Shown here: positions 1-10,749 of the stretch, one piece after another | Numbering within the stretch: position 1 is the stretch's first letter | How the letters are laid out: each line of letters starts with the position of its first letter | DNA from: Bin80 sp965220935 | GTDB taxonomy: Bacteria > Bacteroidota > Rhodothermia > Rhodothermales > Bin80 | DNA length: 64,000 nt | Direction of reading: 5' to 3' | Assembly (NCBI GenBank): GCA_965220935.1 | Contig: OZ244857.1 | Location: 1 to 64,000 of the forward strand | Made by a program: the position numbers and the translations under genes | The notes under the pieces: model-generated | What the model saw: the letters and a program-made list of their open reading frames with translations, nothing else | What the model was told of the DNA's origin: nothing | The model's database searches: none

Positions 1-3000
1 CCAAGAAAGTCAACGGGTTCAGTGGCAGTGGTGCCAGCTACACGCTGGTTGTGATCCCCACCAGTGGCTCGGATGTGGTGGTGACCGTGGCCGCGGACGC
101 GGCGACCGATGGCACCAACACCGGCCCCGCCAGTGCCGCGAGTGTGACCGCGGTCTGGGATAATGCCGCGCCGACGGTGGACATCACGGGGATTCCGGCC
201 AAGATCAACAGTACCACCAACCTGACCGCCACCTTGACCTTCAACGAGGATGTGACGGGCTTTGATAGTGATGATGTGAGTGTCACCAACGGCACCAAAG
301 GCACCTTTACGGCCAGCAGTGCGACCGTCTATACGCTGGTGATTACCCCCGACGATGGCGAAGATCTCACGGTCAGTGTCGCGGCCAACAGTGCCAGCGA
401 TGGCCTCAACATGGGCCCCGCCAGTGCTGAGAGTGTGACCGCCACCTGGGACAGTGATGCGCCGACGGTGGAGATCACGGGGATCCCTGCGAAGATCAAT
501 ACCACTGGTGAGCTCACCGCCACGTTGACCTTTAGCGAATCCGTGACCGGCTTTACCACCGACGATGTCACCGTCACCGGGGGCACCAAGAAAGTCAACG
601 GGTTCAGTGGCAGTGGTGCCAGCTACACGCTGGTTGTGATCCCCACCAGTGGCTCGGATGTGGTGGTGACCGTGGCCGCGGACGCGGCGACCGATGGCAC
701 CAACACCGGCCCCGCCAGTGCCGCGAGTGTGACCGCGGTCTGGGATAATGCCGCGCCGACGGTGGACATCACGGGGATTCCGGCCAAGATCAACAGTACC
801 ACCAACCTGACCGCCACCTTGACCTTCAACGAGGATGTGACGGGCTTTGATAGTGATGATGTGAGTGTCACCAACGGCACCAAAGGCACCTTTACGGCCA
901 GCAGTGCGACCGTCTATACGCTGGTGATTACCCCCGACGATGGCGAAGATCTCACGGTCAGTGTCGCGGCCAACAGTGCCAGCGATGGCCTCAACATGGG
1001 CCCCGCCAGTGCTGAGAGTGTGACCGCCACCTGGGACAGTGATGCGCCGACGGTGGAGATCACGGGGATCCCTGCGAAGATCAATACCACTGGTGAGCTC
1101 ACCGCCACGTTGACCTTTAGCGAATCCGTGACCGGCTTTACCACCGACGATGTCACCGTCACCGGGGGCACCAAGAAAGTCAACGGGTTCAGTGGCAGTG
1201 GTGCCAGCTACACGCTGGTTGTGATCCCCACCAGTGGCTCGGATGTGGTGGTGACCGTGGCCGCGGACGCGGCGACCGATGGCACCAACACCGGCCCCGC
1301 CAGTGCCGCGAGTGTGACCGCGGTCTGGGATAATGCCGCGCCGACGGTGGACATCACGGGGATTCCGGCCAAGATCAACAGTACCACCAACCTGACCGCC
1401 ACCTTGACCTTCAACGAGGATGTGACGGGCTTTGATAGTGATGATGTGAGTGTCACCAACGGCACCAAAGGCACCTTTACGGCCAGCAGTGCGACCGTCT
1501 ATACGCTGGTGATTACCCCCGACGATGGCGAAGATCTCACGGTCAGTGTCGCGGCCAACAGTGCCAGCGATGGCCTCAACATGGGCCCCGCCAGTGCTGA
1601 GAGTGTGACCGCCACCTGGGACAGTGATGCGCCGACGGTGGAGATCACGGGGATCCCTGCGAAGATCAATACCACTGGTGAGCTCACCGCCACGTTGACC
1701 TTTAGCGAATCCGTGACCGGCTTTACCACCGACGATGTCACCGTCACCGGGGGCACCAAGAAAGTCAACGGGTTCAGTGGCAGTGGTGCCAGCTACACGC
1801 TGGTTGTGATCCCCACCAGTGGCTCGGATGTGGTGGTGACCGTGGCCGCGGACGCGGCGACCGATGGCACCAACACCGGCCCCGCCAGTGCCGCGAGTGT
1901 GACCGCGGTCTGGGATAATGCCGCGCCGACGGTGGACATCACGGGGATTCCGGCCAAGATCAACAGTACCACCAACCTGACCGCCACCTTGACCTTCAAC
2001 GAGGATGTGACGGGCTTTGATAGTGATGATGTGAGTGTCACCAACGGCACCAAAGGCACCTTTACGGCCAGCAGTGCGACCGTCTATACGCTGGTGATTA
2101 CCCCCGACGATGGCGAAGATCTCACGGTCAGTGTCGCGGCCAACAGTGCCAGCGATGGCCTCAACATGGGCCCCGCCAGTGCTGAGAGTGTGACCGCCAC
2201 CTGGGACAGTGATGCGCCGACGGTGGAGATCACGGGGATCCCTGCGAAGATCAATACCACTGGTGAGCTCACCGCCACGTTGACCTTTAGCGAATCCGTG
2301 ACCGGCTTTACCACCGACGATGTCACCGTCACCGGGGGCACCAAGAAAGTCAACGGGTTCAGTGGCAGTGGTGCCAGCTACACGCTGGTTGTGATCCCCA
2401 CCAGTGGCTCGGATGTGGTGGTGACCGTGGCCGCGGACGCGGCGACCGATGGCACCAACACCGGCCCCGCCAGTGCCGCGAGTGTGACCGCGGTCTGGGA
2501 TAATGCCGCGCCGACGGTGGACATCACGGGGATTCCGGCCAAGATCAACAGTACCACCAACCTGACCGCCACCTTGACCTTCAACGAGGATGTGACGGGC
2601 TTTGATAGTGATGATGTGAGTGTCACCAACGGCACCAAAGGCACCTTTACGGCCAGCAGTGCGACCGTCTATACGCTGGTGATTACCCCCGACGATGGCG
2701 AAGATCTCACGGTCAGTGTCGCGGCCAACAGTGCCAGCGATGGCCTCAACATGGGCCCCGCCAGTGCTGAGAGTGTGACCGCCACCTGGGACAGTGATGC
2801 GCCGACGGTGGAGATCACGGGGATCCCTGCGAAGATCAATACCACTGGTGAGCTCACCGCCACGTTGACCTTTAGCGAATCCGTGACCGGCTTTACCACC
2901 GACGATGTCACCGTCACCGGGGGCACCAAGAAAGTCAACGGGTTCAGTGGCAGTGGTGCCAGCTACACGCTGGTTGTGATCCCCACCAGTGGCTCGGATG

Positions 3001-6000
3001 TGGTGGTGACCGTGGCCGCGGACGCGGCGACCGATGGCACCAACACCGGCCCCGCCAGTGCCGCGAGTGTGACCGCGGTCTGGGATAATGCCGCGCCGAC
3101 GGTGGACATCACGGGGATTCCGGCCAAGATCAACAGTACCACCAACCTGACCGCCACCTTGACCTTCAACGAGGATGTGACGGGCTTTGATAGTGATGAT
3201 GTGAGTGTCACCAACGGCACCAAAGGCACCTTTACGGCCAGCAGTGCGACCGTCTATACGCTGGTGATTACCCCCGACGATGGCGAAGATCTCACGGTCA
3301 GTGTCGCGGCCAACAGTGCCAGCGATGGCCTCAACATGGGCCCCGCCAGTGCTGAGAGTGTGACCGCCACCTGGGACAGTGATGCGCCGACGGTGGAGAT
3401 CACGGGGATCCCTGCGAAGATCAATACCACTGGTGAGCTCACCGCCACGTTGACCTTTAGCGAATCCGTGACCGGCTTTACCACCGACGATGTCACCGTC
3501 ACCGGGGGCACCAAGAAAGTCAACGGGTTCAGTGGCAGTGGTGCCAGCTACACGCTGGTTGTGATCCCCACCAGTGGCTCGGATGTGGTGGTGACCGTGG
3601 CCGCGGACGCGGCGACCGATGGCACCAACACCGGCCCCGCCAGTGCCGCGAGTGTGACCGCGGTCTGGGATAATGCCGCGCCGACGGTGGACATCACGGG
3701 GATTCCGGCCAAGATCAACAGTACCACCAACCTGACCGCCACCTTGACCTTCAACGAGGATGTGACGGGCTTTGATAGTGATGATGTGAGTGTCACCAAC
3801 GGCACCAAAGGCACCTTTACGGCCAGCAGTGCGACCGTCTATACGCTGGTGATTACCCCCGACGATGGCGAAGATCTCACGGTCAGTGTCGCGGCCAACA
3901 GTGCCAGCGATGGCCTCAACATGGGCCCCGCCAGTGCTGAGAGTGTGACCGCCACCTGGGACAGTGATGCGCCGACGGTGGAGATCACGGGGATCCCTGC
4001 GAAGATCAATACCACTGGTGAGCTCACCGCCACGTTGACCTTTAGCGAATCCGTGACCGGCTTTACCACCGACGATGTCACCGTCACCGGGGGCACCAAG
4101 AAAGTCAACGGGTTCAGTGGCAGTGGTGCCAGCTACACGCTGGTTGTGATCCCCACCAGTGGCTCGGATGTGGTGGTGACCGTGGCCGCGGACGCGGCGA
4201 CCGATGGCACCAACACCGGCCCCGCCAGTGCCGCGAGTGTGACCGCGGTCTGGGATAATGCCGCGCCGACGGTGGACATCACGGGGATTCCGGCCAAGAT
4301 CAACAGTACCACCAACCTGACCGCCACCTTGACCTTCAACGAGGATGTGACGGGCTTTGATAGTGATGATGTGAGTGTCACCAACGGCACCAAAGGCACC
4401 TTTACGGCCAGCAGTGCGACCGTCTATACGCTGGTGATTACCCCCGACGATGGCGAAGATCTCACGGTCAGTGTCGCGGCCAACAGTGCCAGCGATGGCC
4501 TCAACATGGGCCCCGCCAGTGCTGAGAGTGTGACCGCCACCTGGGACAGTGATGCGCCGACGGTGGAGATCACGGGGATCCCTGCGAAGATCAATACCAC
4601 TGGTGAGCTCACCGCCACGTTGACCTTTAGCGAATCCGTGACCGGCTTTACCACCGACGATGTCACCGTCACCGGGGGCACCAAGAAAGTCAACGGGTTC
4701 AGTGGCAGTGGTGCCAGCTACACGCTGGTTGTGATCCCCACCAGTGGCTCGGATGTGGTGGTGACCGTGGCCGCGGACGCGGCGACCGATGGCACCAACA
4801 CCGGCCCCGCCAGTGCCGCGAGTGTGACCGCGGTCTGGGATAATGCCGCGCCGACGGTGGACATCACGGGGATTCCGGCCAAGATCAACAGTACCACCAA
4901 CCTGACCGCCACCTTGACCTTCAACGAGGATGTGACGGGCTTTGATAGTGATGATGTGAGTGTCACCAACGGCACCAAAGGCACCTTTACGGCCAGCAGT
5001 GCGACCGTCTATACGCTGGTGATTACCCCCGACGATGGCGAAGATCTCACGGTCAGTGTCGCGGCCAACAGTGCCAGCGATGGCCTCAACATGGGCCCCG
5101 CCAGTGCTGAGAGTGTGACCGCCACCTGGGACAGTGATGCGCCGACGGTGGAGATCACGGGGATCCCTGCGAAGATCAATACCACTGGTGAGCTCACCGC
5201 CACGTTGACCTTTAGCGAATCCGTGACCGGCTTTACCACCGACGATGTCACCGTCACCGGGGGCACCAAGAAAGTCAACGGGTTCAGTGGCAGTGGTGCC
5301 AGCTACACGCTGGTTGTGATCCCCACCAGTGGCTCGGATGTGGTGGTGACCGTGGCCGCGGACGCGGCGACCGATGGCACCAACACCGGCCCCGCCAGTG
5401 CCGCGAGTGTGACCGCGGTCTGGGATAATGCCGCGCCGACGGTGGACATCACGGGGATTCCGGCCAAGATCAACAGTACCACCAACCTGACCGCCACCTT
5501 GACCTTCAACGAGGATGTGACGGGCTTTGATAGTGATGATGTGAGTGTCACCAACGGCACCAAAGGCACCTTTACGGCCAGCAGTGCGACCGTCTATACG
5601 CTGGTGATTACCCCCGACGATGGCGAAGATCTCACGGTCAGTGTCGCGGCCAACAGTGCCAGCGATGGCCTCAACATGGGCCCCGCCAGTGCTGAGAGTG
5701 TGACCGCCACCTGGGACAGTGATGCGCCGACGGTGGAGATCACGGGGATCCCTGCGAAGATCAATACCACTGGTGAGCTCACCGCCACGTTGACCTTTAG
5801 CGAATCCGTGACCGGCTTTACCACCGACGATGTCACCGTCACCGGGGGCACCAAGAAAGTCAACGGGTTCAGTGGCAGTGGTGCCAGCTACACGCTGGTT
5901 GTGATCCCCACCAGTGGCTCGGATGTGGTGGTGACCGTGGCCGCGGACGCGGCGACCGATGGCACCAACACCGGCCCCGCCAGTGCCGCGAGTGTGACCG

Positions 6001-9000
6001 CGGTCTGGGATAATGCCGCGCCGACGGTGGACATCACGGGGATTCCGGCCAAGATCAACAGTACCACCAACCTGACCGCCACCTTGACCTTCAACGAGGA
6101 TGTGACGGGCTTTGATAGTGATGATGTGAGTGTCACCAACGGCACCAAAGGCACCTTTACGGCCAGCAGTGCGACCGTCTATACGCTGGTGATTACCCCC
6201 GACGATGGCGAAGATCTCACGGTCAGTGTCGCGGCCAACAGTGCCAGCGATGGCCTCAACATGGGCCCCGCCAGTGCTGAGAGTGTGACCGCCACCTGGG
6301 ACAGTGATGCGCCGACGGTGGAGATCACGGGGATCCCTGCGAAGATCAATACCACTGGTGAGCTCACCGCCACGTTGACCTTTAGCGAATCCGTGACCGG
6401 CTTTACCACCGACGATGTCACCGTCACCGGGGGCACCAAGAAAGTCAACGGGTTCAGTGGCAGTGGTGCCAGCTACACGCTGGTTGTGATCCCCACCAGT
6501 GGCTCGGATGTGGTGGTGACCGTGGCCGCGGACGCGGCGACCGATGGCACCAACACCGGCCCCGCCAGTGCCGCGAGTGTGACCGCGGTCTGGGATAATG
6601 CCGCGCCGACGGTGGACATCACGGGGATTCCGGCCAAGATCAACAGTACCACCAACCTGACCGCCACCTTGACCTTCAACGAGGATGTGACGGGCTTTGA
6701 TAGTGATGATGTGAGTGTCACCAACGGCACCAAAGGCACCTTTACGGCCAGCAGTGCGACCGTCTATACGCTGGTGATTACCCCCGACGATGGCGAAGAT
6801 CTCACGGTCAGTGTCGCGGCCAACAGTGCCAGCGATGGCCTCAACATGGGCCCCGCCAGTGCTGAGAGTGTGACCGCCACCTGGGACAGTGATGCGCCGA
6901 CGGTGGAGATCACGGGGATCCCTGCGAAGATCAATACCACTGGTGAGCTCACCGCCACGTTGACCTTTAGCGAATCCGTGACCGGCTTTACCACCGACGA
7001 TGTCACCGTCACCGGGGGCACCAAGAAAGTCAACGGGTTCAGTGGCAGTGGTGCCAGCTACACGCTGGTTGTGATCCCCACCAGTGGCTCGGATGTGGTG
7101 GTGACCGTGGCCGCGGACGCGGCGACCGATGGCACCAACACCGGCCCCGCCAGTGCCGCGAGTGTGACCGCGGTCTGGGATAATGCCGCGCCGACGGTGG
7201 ACATCACGGGGATTCCGGCCAAGATCAACAGTACCACCAACCTGACCGCCACCTTGACCTTCAACGAGGATGTGACGGGCTTTGATAGTGATGATGTGAG
7301 TGTCACCAACGGCACCAAAGGCACCTTTACGGCCAGCAGTGCGACCGTCTATACGCTGGTGATTACCCCCGACGATGGCGAAGATCTCACGGTCAGTGTC
7401 GCGGCCAACAGTGCCAGCGATGGCCTCAACATGGGCCCCGCCAGTGCTGAGAGTGTGACCGCCACCTGGGACAGTGATGCGCCGACGGTGGAGATCACGG
7501 GGATCCCTGCGAAGATCAATACCACTGGTGAGCTCACCGCCACGTTGACCTTTAGCGAATCCGTGACCGGCTTTACCACCGACGATGTCACCGTCACCGG
7601 GGGCACCAAGAAAGTCAACGGGTTCAGTGGCAGTGGTGCCAGCTACACGCTGGTTGTGATCCCCACCAGTGGCTCGGATGTGGTGGTGACCGTGGCCGCG
7701 GACGCGGCGACCGATGGCACCAACACCGGCCCCGCCAGTGCCGCGAGTGTGACCGCGGTCTGGGATAATGCCGCGCCGACGGTGGACATCACGGGGATTC
7801 CGGCCAAGATCAACAGTACCACCAACCTGACCGCCACCTTGACCTTCAACGAGGATGTGACGGGCTTTGATAGTGATGATGTGAGTGTCACCAACGGCAC
7901 CAAAGGCACCTTTACGGCCAGCAGTGCGACCGTCTATACGCTGGTGATTACCCCCGACGATGGCGAAGATCTCACGGTCAGTGTCGCGGCCAACAGTGCC
8001 AGCGATGGCCTCAACATGGGCCCCGCCAGTGCTGAGAGTGTGACCGCCACCTGGGACAGTGATGCGCCGACGGTGGAGATCACGGGGATCCCTGCGAAGA
8101 TCAATACCACTGGTGAGCTCACCGCCACGTTGACCTTTAGCGAATCCGTGACCGGCTTTACCACCGACGATGTCACCGTCACCGGGGGCACCAAGAAAGT
8201 CAACGGGTTCAGTGGCAGTGGTGCCAGCTACACGCTGGTTGTGATCCCCACCAGTGGCTCGGATGTGGTGGTGACCGTGGCCGCGGACGCGGCGACCGAT
8301 GGCACCAACACCGGCCCCGCCAGTGCCGCGAGTGTGACCGCGGTCTGGGATAATGCCGCGCCGACGGTGGACATCACGGGGATTCCGGCCAAGATCAACA
8401 GTACCACCAACCTGACCGCCACCTTGACCTTCAACGAGGATGTGACGGGCTTTGATAGTGATGATGTGAGTGTCACCAACGGCACCAAAGGCACCTTTAC
8501 GGCCAGCAGTGCGACCGTCTATACGCTGGTGATTACCCCCGACGATGGCGAAGATCTCACGGTCAGTGTCGCGGCCAACAGTGCCAGCGATGGCCTCAAC
8601 ATGGGCCCCGCCAGTGCTGAGAGTGTGACCGCCACCTGGGACAGTGATGCGCCGACGGTGGAGATCACGGGGATCCCTGCGAAGATCAATACCACTGGTG
8701 AGCTCACCGCCACGTTGACCTTTAGCGAATCCGTGACCGGCTTTACCACCGACGATGTCACCGTCACCGGGGGCACCAAGAAAGTCAACGGGTTCAGTGG
8801 CAGTGGTGCCAGCTACACGCTGGTTGTGATCCCCACCAGTGGCTCGGATGTGGTGGTGACCGTGGCCGCGGACGCGGCGACCGATGGCACCAACACCGGC
8901 CCCGCCAGTGCCGCGAGTGTGACCGCGGTCTGGGATAATGCCGCGCCGACGGTGGACATCACGGGGATTCCGGCCAAGATCAACAGTACCACCAACCTGA

Positions 9001-9246
9001 CCGCCACCTTGACCTTCAACGAGGATGTGACGGGCTTTGATAGTGATGATGTGAGTGTCACCAACGGCACCAAAGGCACCTTTACGGCCAGCAGTGCGAC
9101 CGTCTATACGCTGGTGATTACCCCCGACGATGGCGAAGATCTCACGGTCAGTGTCGCGGCCAACAGTGCCAGCGATGGCCTCAACATGGGCCCCGCCAGT
9201 GCTGAGAGTGTGACCGCCACCTGGGACAGTGATGCGCCGACGGTGG
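1..9246 (+). repeat. 585-bp tandem repeat array, about 15.8 copies, coding Ig-like modules
   Basis: The period is exactly 585 bp (195 codons). The same phrase recurs at 51, 636, 1221 and so on, and the lines at 1, 2341, 4681 and 7021 match base for base. I saw no substitution between copies. Each unit holds two non-identical Ig-like halves (294 and 291 bp), so the ancestral duplication was of one module and the recent amplification was of the pair. The array runs off the left edge and ends at 9246, where the shared triplets give way to the Calx-beta region. Copy number in an assembly of such a perfect array is uncertain. Confidence 0.97.
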
Positions 9247-10712
9247 TTGCAATGTTTGCATCTGACTCGGCTCGTATAGTTGAAGTAGCAGATACTCACC
9301 GAGTTCGAGTTAATCTGAGCGCACTATCTACGACATCCATCACACTAAATTACAAACTGTCAGGGACCGCAACCGAAGGTGTTGACTATAAAGTGCAACA
9401 ACCTGGAACCGTAACGATAGCTACAAATGCCATCTCGGTAGATATCCCGATTGTGATCATTAATGACATTGAAGAAGAGAAAGATGAAACCGTCTTGCTT
9501 ACACTGATCAACGGGGCTGGATACGAAATAGGGAATGCTGATGTGTTTACACTGACAATCACCGATGATGATGTTCCAATCTTATCGTTTGTCAGTACGA
9601 TCCCAGATCAATACTACCTCGCAGGACTGACCATTCAGGATCTTGTGTTACCAGAGGCGGAAAATGGAACTCCGAACTATAGCTACATGCTTACTCCTGA
9701 ATTGCCCAGTGGGCTTCGTTTTGATGAGGTCACACGGACATTGTCTGGGATTCCCCAGGAGGCGACTGCTCCGAGAACCTTTACGTATACAGCAACCGAC
9801 AGCGATGCAGGCACGGTCACACAGACCTTCACAATAGAGATCGTGAAACCAGATGAATTAACCTTTGCAGATACAATAATGTCCCAAGTTTATCCGCTCA
9901 AAATTCCCCTTTCAAATCTAATTCTACCAGAAGCAACAGGGGGCATTCCACCATATATCCACACCTTAACTCCCGAACTGCCCACTGGGCTCGCGTTTGA
10001 TCCCGAAACCCGTACTTTAGGCGGAATGCCCCTGGAGATTACATCCCCAAGAATGATTACATATACTGCGGAAGATCGCGCGGGAACTCGCGCACATCTT
10101 TACTTCAGTATGGAGGTGTATGAAGTATCATTTGCAGAAACGATTCCCAATCAATCCTTTTCACATGGACAACCCATTCCCTCCCTTATACTTCCCGAGT
10201 TGACAGGAGGCGTACCTCCTGTCCAGTATACCTTGATGCCTATTGATCTTCCATTTGGTCTCAGATTTGACATTCCGCTTCGTACCATCAGTGGAACCCC
10301 TGTAGAGGTGGCTCTACCTGTAGACCTTACCTATAAGGGGACGGATGCAAATGGAGCACAAGACAGTCTGATGTTCAGCATTGAGGTTGTATCACCTGTG
10401 TCTAAAGAAGAGACATCATGGATGCCACAGCAAGTTAAGATATATCCGAATTATCCTAACCCATTCCAGAACTTCACCCACCTGATCTTTGATCTTCCAT
10501 CGGCAGCAGAGGTGCAGGTTGAGGTTTTTGATGTAACAGGACGAGGCCTGATTATGACACCAAAGATTCGCTTGAGTGCAGGGTGGAGCCATGAAATAGA
10601 ACTGAACGAACTGAAACTTCCCTCGGGATCCTACCTATACAGGATATACATAACATCTCTGGAAGATAATTCTATTTCGGTTTACAGCGGCCAATTTATA
10701 AGCGTCCAGTAA
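1..10712 (+). CDS. Giant Ig-repeat surface protein with T9SS C-terminal domain (5' end outside window)
   Basis: The frame is open from the left edge, so the start and signal peptide lie upstream; at least 3,570 residues are coded here. Up to about base 9246 it is alternating 97- and 98-residue bacterial Ig-like modules (each starting near APTVDITGIPAKIN or APTVEITGIPAKIN), about 31 in view. Next come a Calx-beta domain (about 9247-9575, ending in an acidic ITDDD Ca-site motif), three putative-Ig (He_PIG-like) domains recognisable by LPSGL..FD...TRTLSGIP, and a C-terminal sorting domain with NYPNPF, VFDVTGR and SGSYLYRIY (about 10435-10712). In FCB bacteria such a C-terminus directs export by T9SS and cell-surface attachment. 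Inferred role: very long surface stalk or adhesin; ligand unknown. The GC-rich repeat part contrasts with the AT-richer C-terminal part. A paralogous C-terminus occurs in the FN3 giant ending at 60296. Confidence 0.9.
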   Translation, partial: KKVNGFSGSGASYTLVVIPTSGSDVVVTVAADAATDGTNTGPASAASVTAVWDNAAPTVDITGIPAKINSTTNLTATLTFNEDVTGFDSDDVSVTNGTKGTFTASSATVYTLVITPDDGEDLTVSVAANSASDGLNMGPASAESVTATWDSDAPTVEITGIPAKINTTGELTATLTFSESVTGFTTDDVTVTGGTKKVNGFSGSGASYTLVVIPTSGSDVVVTVAADAATDGTNTGPASAASVTAVWDNAAPTVDITGIPAKINSTTNLTATLTFNEDVTGFDSDDVSVTNGTKGTFTASSATVYTLVITPDDGEDLTVSVAANSASDGLNMGPASAESVTATWDSDAPTVEITGIPAKINTTGELTATLTFSESVTGFTTDDVTVTGGTKKVNGFSGSGASYTLVVIPTSGSDVVVTVAADAATDGTNTGPASAASVTAVWDNAAPTVDITGIPAKINSTTNLTATLTFNEDVTGFDSDDVSVTNGTKGTFTASSATVYTLVITPDDGEDLTVSVAANSASDGLNMGPASAESVTATWDSDAPTVEITGIPAKINTTGELTATLTFSESVTGFTTDDVTVTGGTKKVNGFSGSGASYTLVVIPTSGSDVVVTVAADAATDGTNTGPASAASVTAVWDNAAPTVDITGIPAKINSTTNLTATLTFNEDVTGFDSDDVSVTNGTKGTFTASSATVYTLVITPDDGEDLTVSVAANSASDGLNMGPASAESVTATWDSDAPTVEITGIPAKINTTGELTATLTFSESVTGFTTDDVTVTGGTKKVNGFSGSGASYTLVVIPTSGSDVVVTVAADAATDGTNTGPASAASVTAVWDNAAPTVDITGIPAKINSTTNLTATLTFNEDVTGFDSDDVSVTNGTKGTFTASSATVYTLVITPDDGEDLTVSVAANSASDGLNMGPASAESVTATWDSDAPTVEITGIPAKINTTGELTATLTFSESVTGFTTDDVTVTGGTKKVNGFSGSGASYTLVVIPTSGSDVVVTVAADAATDGTNTGPASAASVTAVWDNAAPTVDITGIPAKINSTTNLTATLTFNEDVTGFDSDDVSVTNGTKGTFTASSATVYTLVITPDDGEDLTVSVAANSASDGLNMGPASAESVTATWDSDAPTVEITGIPAKINTTGELTATLTFSESVTGFTTDDVTVTGGTKKVNGFSGSGASYTLVVIPTSGSDVVVTVAADAATDGTNTGPASAASVTAVWDNAAPTVDITGIPAKINSTTNLTATLTFNEDVTGFDSDDVSVTNGTKGTFTASSATVYTLVITPDDGEDLTVSVAANSASDGLNMGPASAESVTATWDSDAPTVEITGIPAKINTTGELTATLTFSESVTGFTTDDVTVTGGTKKVNGFSGSGASYTLVVIPTSGSDVVVTVAADAATDGTNTGPASAASVTAVWDNAAPTVDITGIPAKINSTTNLTATLTFNEDVTGFDSDDVSVTNGTKGTFTASSATVYTLVITPDDGEDLTVSVAANSASDGLNMGPASAESVTATWDSDAPTVEITGIPAKINTTGELTATLTFSESVTGFTTDDVTVTGGTKKVNGFSGSGASYTLVVIPTSGSDVVVTVAADAATDGTNTGPASAASVTAVWDNAAPTVDITGIPAKINSTTNLTATLTFNEDVTGFDSDDVSVTNGTKGTFTASSATVYTLVITPDDGEDLTVSVAANSASDGLNMGPASAESVTATWDSDAPTVEITGIPAKINTTGELTATLTFSESVTGFTTDDVTVTGGTKKVNGFSGSGASYTLVVIPTSGSDVVVTVAADAATDGTNTGPASAASVTAVWDNAAPTVDITGIPAKINSTTNLTATLTFNEDVTGFDSDDVSVTNGTKGTFTASSATVYTLVITPDDGEDLTVSVAANSASDGLNMGPASAESVTATWDSDAPTVEITGIPAKINTTGELTATLTFSESVTGFTTDDVTVTGGTKKVNGFSGSGASYTLVVIPTSGSDVVVTVAADAATDGTNTGPASAASVTAVWDNAAPTVDITGIPAKINSTTNLTATLTFNEDVTGFDSDDVSVTNGTKGTFTASSATVYTLVITPDDGEDLTVSVAANSASDGLNMGPASAESVTATWDSDAPTVEITGIPAKINTTGELTATLTFSESVTGFTTDDVTVTGGTKKVNGFSGSGASYTLVVIPTSGSDVVVTVAADAATDGTNTGPASAASVTAVWDNAAPTVDITGIPAKINSTTNLTATLTFNEDVTGFDSDDVSVTNGTKGTFTASSATVYTLVITPDDGEDLTVSVAANSASDGLNMGPASAESVTATWDSDAPTVEITGIPAKINTTGELTATLTFSESVTGFTTDDVTVTGGTKKVNGFSGSGASYTLVVIPTSGSDVVVTVAADAATDGTNTGPASAASVTAVWDNAAPTVDITGIPAKINSTTNLTATLTFNEDVTGFDSDDVSVTNGTKGTFTASSATVYTLVITPDDGEDLTVSVAANSASDGLNMGPASAESVTATWDSDAPTVEITGIPAKINTTGELTATLTFSESVTGFTTDDVTVTGGTKKVNGFSGSGASYTLVVIPTSGSDVVVTVAADAATDGTNTGPASAASVTAVWDNAAPTVDITGIPAKINSTTNLTATLTFNEDVTGFDSDDVSVTNGTKGTFTASSATVYTLVITPDDGEDLTVSVAANSASDGLNMGPASAESVTATWDSDAPTVEITGIPAKINTTGELTATLTFSESVTGFTTDDVTVTGGTKKVNGFSGSGASYTLVVIPTSGSDVVVTVAADAATDGTNTGPASAASVTAVWDNAAPTVDITGIPAKINSTTNLTATLTFNEDVTGFDSDDVSVTNGTKGTFTASSATVYTLVITPDDGEDLTVSVAANSASDGLNMGPASAESVTATWDSDAPTVEITGIPAKINTTGELTATLTFSESVTGFTTDDVTVTGGTKKVNGFSGSGASYTLVVIPTSGSDVVVTVAADAATDGTNTGPASAASVTAVWDNAAPTVDITGIPAKINSTTNLTATLTFNEDVTGFDSDDVSVTNGTKGTFTASSATVYTLVITPDDGEDLTVSVAANSASDGLNMGPASAESVTATWDSDAPTVVAMFASDSARIVEVADTHRVRVNLSALSTTSITLNYKLSGTATEGVDYKVQQPGTVTIATNAISVDIPIVIINDIEEEKDETVLLTLINGAGYEIGNADVFTLTITDDDVPILSFVSTIPDQYYLAGLTIQDLVLPEAENGTPNYSYMLTPELPSGLRFDEVTRTLSGIPQEATAPRTFTYTATDSDAGTVTQTFTIEIVKPDELTFADTIMSQVYPLKIPLSNLILPEATGGIPPYIHTLTPELPTGLAFDPETRTLGGMPLEITSPRMITYTAEDRAGTRAHLYFSMEVYEVSFAETIPNQSFSHGQPIPSLILPELTGGVPPVQYTLMPIDLPFGLRFDIPLRTISGTPVEVALPVDLTYKGTDANGAQDSLMFSIEVVSPVSKEETSWMPQQVKIYPNYPNPFQNFTHLIFDLPSAAEVQVEVFDVTGRGLIMTPKIRLSAGWSHEIELNELKLPSGSYLYRIYITSLEDNSISVYSGQFISVQ

Positions 10713-10749
10713 TACTATCCTGAATTCCCAACGCAATATATCGGGATAA

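Noticed and set aside
38..9079. About 31 antisense ORFs of 88-89 codons, one per Ig half-unit
   Set aside because: They are the same two sequences repeated, opposite a repeat whose sense coding is obvious Ig-like protein; a stop-free antisense frame in one unit is copied with every unit.
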